6,677 nt of DNA from an uncultured Phycisphaerales bacterium (GTDB lineage Bacteria > Planctomycetota > Phycisphaerae > Phycisphaerales > SM1A02): contig CAMPIL010000203.1 of the NCBI GenBank assembly GCA_946886375.1, forward strand, positions 1-6,677, read 5' to 3'. Both the position numbers and the translations under genes were made by a program. Positions within the stretch are counted from its first letter, which is position 1. Each line of letters opens with the position of its first letter. The notes beneath the pieces were generated by a model that made no database searches, was not told the origin of the DNA, and saw only the letters and a program-made list of their open reading frames with translations. Shown here one piece after another: positions 1 to 5,681 of the stretch.

Positions 1-1497
1 GCGCACAATCACAACTTCATTCGACTCTGGCGGGCGGAGATGCCGCAGTTTCGCTACCCGAACGACAGCGGTTTCCGCTATTCGTCGCCGCATCCGTGGA
101 TTCGTCTGGGCGATGCGCCTCCGCCGCAAGATCCCGCCGCTGCAAGCACGCTGGTCGTCGGCGGCTCAACCGGCGGGACCGGCGGCAGTTCCGGGGGCGG
201 GTCATCCGGTTCCGGGGGCGGCGTCCAATCCAACACACCGCATAAGCCCTATCCTCCCATCACGCAGATCTCCACCGATTTGCCTATTGCAGACAATATT
301 CCCCAGGTCGGCCACTTCGATCTGAACACCTTCAACCAGCCCTATTTCGATCGACTGCGGGCCCGCTGCATCGCGGCGCGCGATCGCGGCATTTACGTCT
401 CCATCATGCTCTTTGAAGGCCATGCCCTCACCCAATCGGTCCAAGGCTGGGGATTTCATCCCTTCAACATCGCCAACAACATCAATGGAATCAATGGCGA
501 CCCGAACAACGATGGCCATGGCATCGAGTCGCACGACCTCGGCGGGCCTGCGGTCATGGCCATTCAGGAAGCCTACGTTCGCAAGGTGATCGACACGGTG
601 AACGACTTGGACAACGTGTTGTACGAGATCGCCAACGAAAGCCACGCAGGATCCATCGCGTGGCAGAACCATTTCATTGATTTCATTCACGACTACGAAG
701 CGACCAAGCCCAAGCGGCATCCGGTGATTTTCTCCACGCCGCTGGCGAACGTGGGCGCTGCGCTCTGGCAAAGTCATGCGGAGGCGATCGCGCCGTTCAG
801 TTCCGGCCCGGAGGGATCATACGTCGACAATCCGCCCGCCAACAACGGCAGCAAAGTGGTGTTCGCAGACAGCGATCACATTTTCGGCTGCGCCGGGTCG
901 GCGAGTTGGGTGTGGAAGAGTTTCACCCGCGGGCTGAACGTGATTTACATGGACTCCTATTTCGAGAACTCCCCCTTCTGTCCGCCGCCGGACCATAACA
1001 TTCGCAAAGCCATGGGTCACACGCTGAGTTACGCAAGGCGAATGAACCTTGCGTTGACGCTGCCACGCGGCGATCTGGCTTCAACGGGTTATTGCCTGGC
1101 GAACGTTGGCGAGACCTACCTGGTGTATCTGCCAAGCGGCGGTTCATGCACGGTGAATCTGGCCGGCGCCGCAGGATCGTTTGCGGTCGAGTGGTTCAAT
1201 GTGAACACCGGCATCGCGAGCAGTCATGGCGCGGTCCCGGCTGGCGGCGTGCAAACAATGACGGCTCCCGCCATTGGTCCGCATGTCTTGTTCCTGGTGC
1301 GTACCGGCTCGATCGCGATGGAGAGCGTCTACGATGTTGACAAAGACGGGGCTGTTGCAGCCTCGGATGTCGGACTGTTGTTGAGCGTGTTGGGCAGTGC
1401 ATGCGATTCACCGCCGTGCGCCGCTGACATCAACCGCGACGGGATCATCGACGAGGCCGATCTGCTGGATTTGCTGCAAAATTGGACGATGCGTTGA
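1..1497 (+). CDS. Secreted glycoside-hydrolase-like protein with dockerin-like tail (5' end outside window)
   Basis: The frame is open from base 1 to a TGA at 1495-1497 (498 residues visible), so the true start and any signal peptide lie upstream. The ATG at 40 is internal, because conserved sequence (HNFIRLWRAE, residues 4-13) precedes it. The catalytic part looks like a GH-A clan TIM-barrel of the type often annotated as putative glycoside hydrolase or collagenase with a collagen-binding-like C-terminal domain. Visible landmarks are YFDRLRARCIAARDRGIYV (115-133), MLFEGH (136-141), NNINGINGD (159-167) and VLYEIANES (206-214), where Asn212-Glu213 fits the acid/base pair; Asp290/Asp292 in FADSDH are candidates for the other catalytic carboxylate. 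Residues 360-435 (YCLANVGETYLVYLP onward) resemble the usual C-terminal beta domain. Residues 445-493 hold two dockerin-like loops (D445/D447/D449/D456 and D476/N478/D480/D487). A Gly/Ser-rich insert interrupts the barrel at 54-74. Substrate is unknown; polysaccharide cleavage is inferred from fold and motif. Confidence 0.85.
   Translation, partial: AHNHNFIRLWRAEMPQFRYPNDSGFRYSSPHPWIRLGDAPPPQDPAAASTLVVGGSTGGTGGSSGGGSSGSGGGVQSNTPHKPYPPITQISTDLPIADNIPQVGHFDLNTFNQPYFDRLRARCIAARDRGIYVSIMLFEGHALTQSVQGWGFHPFNIANNINGINGDPNNDGHGIESHDLGGPAVMAIQEAYVRKVIDTVNDLDNVLYEIANESHAGSIAWQNHFIDFIHDYEATKPKRHPVIFSTPLANVGAALWQSHAEAIAPFSSGPEGSYVDNPPANNGSKVVFADSDHIFGCAGSASWVWKSFTRGLNVIYMDSYFENSPFCPPPDHNIRKAMGHTLSYARRMNLALTLPRGDLASTGYCLANVGETYLVYLPSGGSCTVNLAGAAGSFAVEWFNVNTGIASSHGAVPAGGVQTMTAPAIGPHVLFLVRTGSIAMESVYDVDKDGAVAASDVGLLLSVLGSACDSPPCAADINRDGIIDEADLLDLLQNWTMR
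160..222 (+). repeat. Gly/Ser-rich low-complexity stretch built from short DNA repeats
   Basis: This stretch encodes residues 54-74 of the glycosidase, almost only Gly, Ser and Thr. At DNA level a 12-base unit TTCCGGGGGCGG occurs at 189-200 and 210-221 (21-base period), and a 9-base tandem occurs at 169-177 and 178-186 (ACCGGCGGG/ACCGGCGGC). This pattern fits growth by replication slippage. It sits between two parts of the catalytic barrel rather than between domains. Confidence 0.85.
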
Positions 1498-1502
1498 CGC
1501 GG

Positions 1503-1928
1503 CTACCGGCCGCCGATGCACTGCTGCAGAACGGTTTGGCCGAACGCGAATTTGCCGTCTGCGGCGAGGCGAATCGCTTGGACGACCTGATCCGGACCAT
1601 CGTTCTTGGAGACATAGCCCCAGGCTCCCGCAGCGATGGCTCGCTCCAGAAAATCTTCCTGCGAGTAGCCGCTCAGAATGACTGTCTTCGTGTCAGGCAC
1701 GGCCTCGGCGAGTTCCGCCAGTGACGTCAGGGCATCGGCGCCCGGCATGTCGATATCGAGCAGGACGATGTCCGGCTTCCAGCGGCGGACCCAGTCGCAT
1801 AGATCATCGGCGGTGTGCCGGTGACCGGCCCATTCGAATCCACCTTCCATATTCAATTTGATTCGCACGCCTTCGGCAACCAGTGGGTTGTCGTCCACGC
1901 ACATCACTCGAATCCGTTCGGTGGCCAT
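1503..1928 (-). CDS. Stand-alone response-regulator receiver (REC) protein
   Basis: This 141-residue protein is one CheY-like receiver domain, a phosphorylation-controlled switch that acts in the cytoplasm. Visible motifs are the acidic pair Asp12-Asp13 (CVDDNPLVAEG), the phosphoacceptor Asp58 in LLDIDMPG, Ser86 in VILSGYS and Lys108 in YVSKND, so the full phosphotransfer set is present. The spacing and the AADGK end resemble receivers of the NarL/FixJ class, but the protein stops where the linker to a helix-turn-helix would begin. I chose the ATG at 1928 because GGAG lies 7 bases upstream (1936-1939) and the receiver fold begins at once. An in-frame ATG at 2009 lacks such a site. No histidine kinase is in the window, so the partner and output are unknown. 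It converges with the glycosidase gene, with 5 bases between the stops. Confidence 0.9.
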   Translation of the reverse strand: MATERIRVMCVDDNPLVAEGVRIKLNMEGGFEWAGHRHTADDLCDWVRRWKPDIVLLDIDMPGADALTSLAELAEAVPDTKTVILSGYSQEDFLERAIAAGAWGYVSKNDGPDQVVQAIRLAADGKFAFGQTVLQQCIGGR

Positions 1929-1964
1929 CACTCGTCTCCGCGAGATAGATTGAATTAGGATCGC

Positions 1965-1973
1965 ATGATACCA
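1965..1973 (-). promoter_or_regulatory. Candidate extended -10 promoter of the REC gene
   Basis: Read on the minus strand the bases are TGGTATCAT, a good match to an extended -10 element (TGnTATAAT with one mismatch). No convincing -35 is seen 17 bases upstream. Transcription would begin near 1958, giving a leader of about 30 bases that includes the GGAG site at 1936-1939. Inference from consensus only. Confidence 0.4.
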
Positions 1974-2214
1974 CAAAAAGACGAGCATCGGGCCGAAAAA
2001 TTTCTTCATTTGGCTGGTGCAGAGTTCGGTGCGCAGCGGCGTCGGACCTTGTCAATTGCGGTCGCGCAGCATGCCGTGACACGGCGCGATCGACGCCTCG
2101 CGAAAGACGAGCCACACGTCGCCAACTTTTCCTCCGGCTACCTCTAAAGTTTGGTCTTGTATCGGTCCCGAACATCTGCCACAATGGCCAAGTCGCCCGC
2201 GATTGGTCCAGACA

Positions 2215-2220
2215 AAGGAG
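2215..2220 (+). promoter_or_regulatory. Ribosome-binding site of the propeller gene
   Basis: AAGGAG lies 5 bases before the ATG at 2226. It decides the start in favour of 2226 over the in-frame upstream ATGs at 2151 and 2184, and a signal peptide begins exactly at this ATG. Confidence 0.8.
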
Positions 2221-2225
2221 ATCAG

Positions 2226-3827
2226 ATGAGATCGCAACGTGCATTGGTGTCGTGTTTGGGTGGTGCGGGCGTGGTTCTGGGGTTCGCGGGTAGTGTCGGG
2301 GCACAGTGGGCGAGCAATCCGGCACTTAACCTGGCGGTGGGCGACCGGCCCGGCGATCAGGTGCAGACCAAGGTTCGGGCCACTGCCGATGGCGGGTGCT
2401 ATGTCAGTTGGTTCGACAACAGCACCGGCGGATACGATGTGTATCTGCAGCGGCTGGACGCCTATGGCCAGGAACAGTGGGCACACAACGGCGTGCTGGT
2501 GGCAGATCTGGGGTTGAGTTCCACCAACGACTACGGCCTTGCGGTTGACGCTTCAGGCAACGCGGTGCTTGCGTTCCAGGATGACCGCACGGGCGGCACC
2601 AAAATCACCGTAAACAAAGTCAGCCCCGCTGGCGTGCTCATGTGGGGATCGGCCGGTGTGCAGGTGACGCAGGGGGCTGGATTTGGACCGCAGGTGGCGG
2701 TGACGAGTGACGGTTCCTACGTCGCAGGCTGGACGGAGGGCTCGGGCGTTCGATTGCAGAAATTGGATGCCAATGGCGTGATTCAATGGCTGGCGGGCGG
2801 CATTGTTCAACAGCCTGCGGCCGGCAGTTATGCCATGAGCCAGGTGCATGGTTCGGACAACGGCAGTGTGATCGCGTTGTGGGTGCGGCCGACAGGCAAT
2901 TTCAGCAGTCCACGGCATTTGTACACGCAGAAGTTTTCCAGCGCAGGCGCGGCGGTGTGGAACGCGGGCAGTCCCGTGGCGGTGTATGACGGCGGATCGG
3001 TGCAGAACGGGTATTTCCCGAACTTCGTCAGCGACGGCGCGGGCGGCGCGGTGTACGGCTGGTATGAGGCGAGCAGTGCACGCAACGGGTACGTGCAGCG
3101 CGTGAATGCCGCCGGCGCGGAGGTGTTTGCTCACAACGGCGTGGCGTGTTCGACGGTGACCGGCAGCCGGTGCAGAATTTCATCCAGCGTGGCGTACAGC
3201 GCGGGCACCGATGAAATCTTCATGTTCTGGACCGATGTTTCCTTGCCGGTGCAAAGCGCCTGGGGCGTATACGGCCAGAAGTTCAAGGGCTCCACCGGCG
3301 CGCGGATGTGGGGCGACAGTGCGAAGGAACTTGTGCCGCTGGGGGCCGACCAGACCTCCTTTGTCACCACGCTGGCCGACGACCAAGGCTACAGCATGGC
3401 GTTCTGGTTCGATCAGCCCGGTGGCGGTGCGCACGTGATGGGCGCGCGACTGAACGGCGACGGTTCGCTGGCGTGGGGCGCAGCGCCCATTCAGGCGTGC
3501 ACCGCGCCCAGCGGCAAAACCCGCTTGAGCGCAGCAATCAACACCTGCGGCGACGCCATGCTCGCTTGGGGCGATGCACGGTCCGACGGCGGCGACATCT
3601 TCGCTCAGAATGTCCGCCGCAGCGGGTATTTCGGCCCGCGGAAGTTTGGCGATGTTGATGACAACAACGTTGTCAACGTGGGCGATCTGCTGGCGGTGAT
3701 CAACGCCTGGGGTTCCTGCCCCGGCCCCTGCTCTGCGGACGTCGCTCCCATCAACGGCTTCTGCAACACAGGCGATGGCACAGTCAACGTCGCCGATTTG
3801 CTGGTGGTCATCAACAACTGGGGTTGA
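2226..3827 (+). CDS. Secreted beta-propeller-like repeat protein with dockerin-like tail
   Basis: The 533-residue product starts with a clear signal peptide (basic RSQR, hydrophobic 6-25, likely cut after VGA at 26). Residues 48-470 hold about eight repeats of 40-60 residues with the pattern 'aDGg-yvsW-D...dvYlQrlda-G...W..nGv.v'. Examples are blades near 51-93, 106-148, 157-195 and 207-254, which suggests a beta-propeller. The C-terminal module (475-533) carries a first calcium loop with D476, D478, N480, N484 and D487. A second, altered loop follows around D517, N521 and D524, with a Cys-containing insert between D505 and D517. No catalytic motif is seen, so a structural, binding or adhesive role outside the cytoplasm is more likely than an enzyme; this is inference. 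The gene is divergent from the REC gene and lies 160 bases before the next tagged exoprotein gene. Function is not recognised. Confidence 0.88.
   Translation: MRSQRALVSCLGGAGVVLGFAGSVGAQWASNPALNLAVGDRPGDQVQTKVRATADGGCYVSWFDNSTGGYDVYLQRLDAYGQEQWAHNGVLVADLGLSSTNDYGLAVDASGNAVLAFQDDRTGGTKITVNKVSPAGVLMWGSAGVQVTQGAGFGPQVAVTSDGSYVAGWTEGSGVRLQKLDANGVIQWLAGGIVQQPAAGSYAMSQVHGSDNGSVIALWVRPTGNFSSPRHLYTQKFSSAGAAVWNAGSPVAVYDGGSVQNGYFPNFVSDGAGGAVYGWYEASSARNGYVQRVNAAGAEVFAHNGVACSTVTGSRCRISSSVAYSAGTDEIFMFWTDVSLPVQSAWGVYGQKFKGSTGARMWGDSAKELVPLGADQTSFVTTLADDQGYSMAFWFDQPGGGAHVMGARLNGDGSLAWGAAPIQACTAPSGKTRLSAAINTCGDAMLAWGDARSDGGDIFAQNVRRSGYFGPRKFGDVDDNNVVNVGDLLAVINAWGSCPGPCSADVAPINGFCNTGDGTVNVADLLVVINNWG
2367..3635 (+). 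repeat. Protein-level tandem blades of the propeller-like domain
   Basis: About eight degenerate repeats are visible in translation. Anchors are a small-residue/Asp-Gly turn, an aromatic-acidic pair (SWFD, AFQD, GWTE, GWYE, FWTD, FWFD, AWGD), then QRLD-like (LQRLDAYG, LQKLDANG, VQRVNAAG, GARLNGDG) and a Trp or Phe before 'nGv'. The last unit lacks its final part and may pair with the N-terminus, as closed propellers often do. DNA-level identity is low, so the repeats are old. Confidence 0.75.
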
Positions 3828-3987
3828 ACCCGGTTCAGTGGCGCGTTATCAGCAGCCGCGCGGTCGGTCTGCGCAAGGTTTGACGGTTGTGCAGGCAAGA
3901 GATTCCTGATGTCACGCCCGTTGCGGGGTGGCGCGGGCGATCCGCCGCGCCTGTGGCAAACTTTCACACGTCACAGGAGTGTGAGAG
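3828..3987. other. Intergenic region between propeller and solenoid genes
   Basis: These 160 bases hold a TTGACG box (3880-3885) that resembles a -35, but no good -10 at the right distance. A 6-base GC-rich stem (3931-3936 with 3945-3950) has no T-run after it, and the region ends in the start-site hairpin described separately. I see no convincing terminator for the upstream gene. Confidence 0.5.
3961..3987 (+). promoter_or_regulatory. Start-site hairpin with the Shine-Dalgarno site in its loop
   Basis: Bases 3961-3969 (CTTTCACAC) pair with 3979-3987 (GTGTGAGAG): nine pairs including one G-U, around a 9-base loop (3970-3978). The site AGGAG (3975-3979) lies in the loop and touches the stem, and the ATG follows directly at 3988. 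In RNA this could modulate translation start. The pairing is seen; the regulatory role is inferred. Confidence 0.45.
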
Positions 3988-5565
3988 ATGCGTGCAATCA
4001 TGCAATGGGCGGCGGCGCTGGGCGTTGCGACGATGTGTTCGCGCGGCGAAGCGTCGATTCAGATCGTCAAAAACAACGGCCAGGCCGTGCCTGACGGCGC
4101 AGCCACTGTCGCGTTCAATCCGGCAACCGGCGGGTGGGACATCACGCTGCTGCAGTTGTACGCGCCCAATTTCGACACGGTGTATGAAATCCGGGCCGAC
4201 GGCGGGGAAACGATCGACAACATTTTCATCAACATCAACGGGCCGAGCGCCGGTTCGCCGTTGATCGTGCGCGCGCTGGGTTTCGCGCCAGGGTACTTGC
4301 GCAGCGTGCACAACATCGTGCAGGGCGGCACGGCTGAGACGATTCTGAACAAGGTCAACGTGCTCGAGGACATCGGTTCCGTGCAGGTGGAATCGATCGG
4401 CGACCTGGTGGCGGGGCGCGATGTGGTTGGCCCGGTGTTCGCCACCACCGCGGACAACGCCACGCGCGGCATTTCCAATGTGCGAGCCGGGCGCAACATC
4501 GTTGGCGACATCACCGCCGACAACGGGCGCATTCTGCTGGTCTCCGCGCCTCAGGGCAACATCGGAACGCCATCGACTCCGCTGACCATTCGCGCCAAGC
4601 ACGATGTCTTCCACATCGAAGCGCGCGAGGTGTACGCCAACATCAACGCGCGATACAACGGCGGCGCGGGCGGCATTTTCGCGCTGGATGTGCAGAAATT
4701 CATCGGCTCGCTCACCGCGGAAAAACTCAAGTACAACTCGTGGCTGTCGATGGACGGCCTGATCTACATCACGCAGCAGTTTTCCGGCAGCATCACGCTG
4801 GGCAAGTCGTTCAACGGCGCGACGCAGTACATCCAGGTTCCCCAGAACGGCCTGGGTGGGCAGATCATCATCAACGCAGACAACGCCGGGGGCGGCGCGT
4901 GGACCAGTCCAGTGCGCGTGGGGCCGCAGGGCAATCCGAACCAGATTGTGCTGACGAATCCGAGTTACGCGCAGACGCCGGCGGCGCTGGGCGGCGGTTC
5001 GGTCGGGCTGGTTCCATTTCGTTTGCACAGCCAGGCGTGCGTGCCTGCGAACGGCGCGATGATCATGCAGTCGCCGGGCCAGCCTCCGGTCGCGGTGCAA
5101 TTGCGGCACTACGGTCCGGTGACGTGGGCGAGCGCGCCGGCGCTGACGATTGAGCGCCGCAGCGCGGGCACCGCACAGAACTTCGTGCCGCTGCAGGCCG
5201 CCGATTTCACCACGACACGTTTGGCGAGCAACAGCAATGTCATCACCATCGTTGCCGCGCCAGGCAAGCCGGGTTTCACCAGCGGGTTTGAATACCGCAT
5301 CCGCCCCACCTCCCAGTTGCGTTGCGAGGTCCCCGGTTCGCCCCCGGTGCAGTGGGCCAGCGATTACACTTTTACCGTGGTGGTGCCGGCGTGCAATGGC
5401 GACATCAACAACGATGCGATCGTGAACGTCAGCGATTTGCTCATGGTGATTTCCTTCTGGGGTCCCACGCAGCCCACCTTCACTGCTCCGGATGTTGATC
5501 ACAATGGCGTGGTGAACGTGAACGATTTACTGTACGTGATCGGGCATTGGGGCTCGTGCTGGTGA
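3988..5565 (+). CDS. Secreted beta-solenoid-like protein of unknown function with dockerin-like tail
   Basis: The 525-residue product starts with a short signal peptide (hydrophobic 4-16, likely cut near EAS, 21-23). The ATG at 3988 has AGGAG 8 bases upstream; Met5 is a weaker alternative. Residues 24-340 are rich in short beta-strand-like segments with regular Asn/Gly turns, for example VSAPQGNIGTPSTPLTIRAK and its surroundings (185-204) and NGGAGGIFALDV (224-235). This suggests a right-handed beta-helix or similar solenoid. Residues 345-465 read like an Ig-like beta domain (PALTIERRSAG, QNFVPLQAADF). The tail (469-525) has two good dockerin-like loops: D472/N474/D476/N480/D483 and D502/D504/N506/N510/D513, each followed by an 'LL-VI--WG' helix. 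No catalytic residues are evident. It is probably extracellular or surface-bound; substrate or partner is unknown, and I do not recognise a named family for the main body. Confidence 0.87.
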   Translation: MRAIMQWAAALGVATMCSRGEASIQIVKNNGQAVPDGAATVAFNPATGGWDITLLQLYAPNFDTVYEIRADGGETIDNIFININGPSAGSPLIVRALGFAPGYLRSVHNIVQGGTAETILNKVNVLEDIGSVQVESIGDLVAGRDVVGPVFATTADNATRGISNVRAGRNIVGDITADNGRILLVSAPQGNIGTPSTPLTIRAKHDVFHIEAREVYANINARYNGGAGGIFALDVQKFIGSLTAEKLKYNSWLSMDGLIYITQQFSGSITLGKSFNGATQYIQVPQNGLGGQIIINADNAGGGAWTSPVRVGPQGNPNQIVLTNPSYAQTPAALGGGSVGLVPFRLHSQACVPANGAMIMQSPGQPPVAVQLRHYGPVTWASAPALTIERRSAGTAQNFVPLQAADFTTTRLASNSNVITIVAAPGKPGFTSGFEYRIRPTSQLRCEVPGSPPVQWASDYTFTVVVPACNGDINNDAIVNVSDLLMVISFWGPTQPTFTAPDVDHNGVVNVNDLLYVIGHWGSCW

Positions 5566-5581
5566 TAAGAATCGGGCACGC

Positions 5582-5596
5582 GCGAGTCACACTCGC
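5582..5596 (+). terminator. Possible hairpin terminator after the solenoid gene
   Basis: GCGAGT-CAC-ACTCGC forms a perfect 6-base stem with a 3-base loop, starting 16 bases after the stop codon. No T-run follows, so a classical intrinsic terminator is doubtful. It could be a weak terminator or an mRNA-end stabiliser. Confidence 0.3.
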
Positions 5597-5601
5597 ATTC
5601 A

Positions 5602-5623
5602 GGCTGATGCATCCGGCTGATGC
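5602..5623 (+). repeat. Short direct repeat GGCTGATGC
   Basis: The 9-mer GGCTGATGC occurs at 5602-5610 and 5615-5623 (13-base period) between the solenoid gene and the peptidase gene. Chance is a real possibility; no regulator is known for it. Confidence 0.4.
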
Positions 5624-5669
5624 GGAATTCAGATTTGTCCCAGTGTGGAAGAGCCAAACCGCAACGCCG

Positions 5670-5675
5670 TACTAT
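5670..5675 (+). promoter_or_regulatory. Candidate -10 box for a leaderless peptidase transcript
   Basis: TACTAT ends 6 bases before the ATG at 5682, the distance expected if transcription begins at the A of the start codon. No Shine-Dalgarno sequence precedes this ATG, which fits a leaderless start. No clear -35 is seen. Inference from position and consensus only. Confidence 0.3.
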
Positions 5676-5681
5676 CAACGC

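Larger units (their letters stand above)
1929..2225. other. Divergent intergenic region between REC and propeller genes
   Basis: These 297 bases separate two divergent starts. Besides the minus-strand -10 candidate, they hold a 13-base dyad GCCGTGACACGGC (2073-2085, 6-base arms around one A) and a 10-base direct repeat AAAGACGAGC (1977-1986 and 2103-2112). For the plus strand the best promoter guess is TTGTAT (2157-2162) and CACAAT (2180-2185) with a 17-base spacer, which is weak. A 60-codon open frame at 1965-2147 resembles nothing I know and has no visible ribosome site, so I do not call it. Confidence 0.6.

Noticed and set aside
202..777. Minus-strand open frame of 191 codons within the glycosidase
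   Set aside because: Antisense shadow of the conserved barrel; no recognisable motif.
1330..1494. Reading the tails as proof of a cellulosome
   Set aside because: No cohesin or scaffoldin is in the window, and in planctomycetes such tails occur widely without one.
1929..2009. Upstream ATG at 2009 for the REC gene, adding a hydrophobic 27-residue N-terminus
   Set aside because: No ribosome site precedes 2009, while GGAG stands 7 bases before 1928. The -10 candidate at 1965-1973 would also lie inside the longer gene.
1965..2147. 60-codon plus-strand frame in the divergent region
   Set aside because: No ribosome site, no recognisable motif, and it overlaps likely control elements; probably chance.
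1804..2325. Minus-strand open frame of 173 codons overlapping the REC gene and the divergent region
   Set aside because: It overlaps the start of the REC gene in another frame and the propeller gene antisense, and shows no domain.
3931..3950. GC-rich hairpin as a terminator of the propeller gene
   Set aside because: It lies 100 bases after the stop and has no T-run behind it.
3964..5502. Long minus-strand open frame (512 codons) antisense to the solenoid gene
   Set aside because: Its product is full of Arg, His and Asp with no domain pattern, typical of the antisense frame of a GC-rich gene. The plus strand has a signal peptide, ribosome site and dockerin-like tail.
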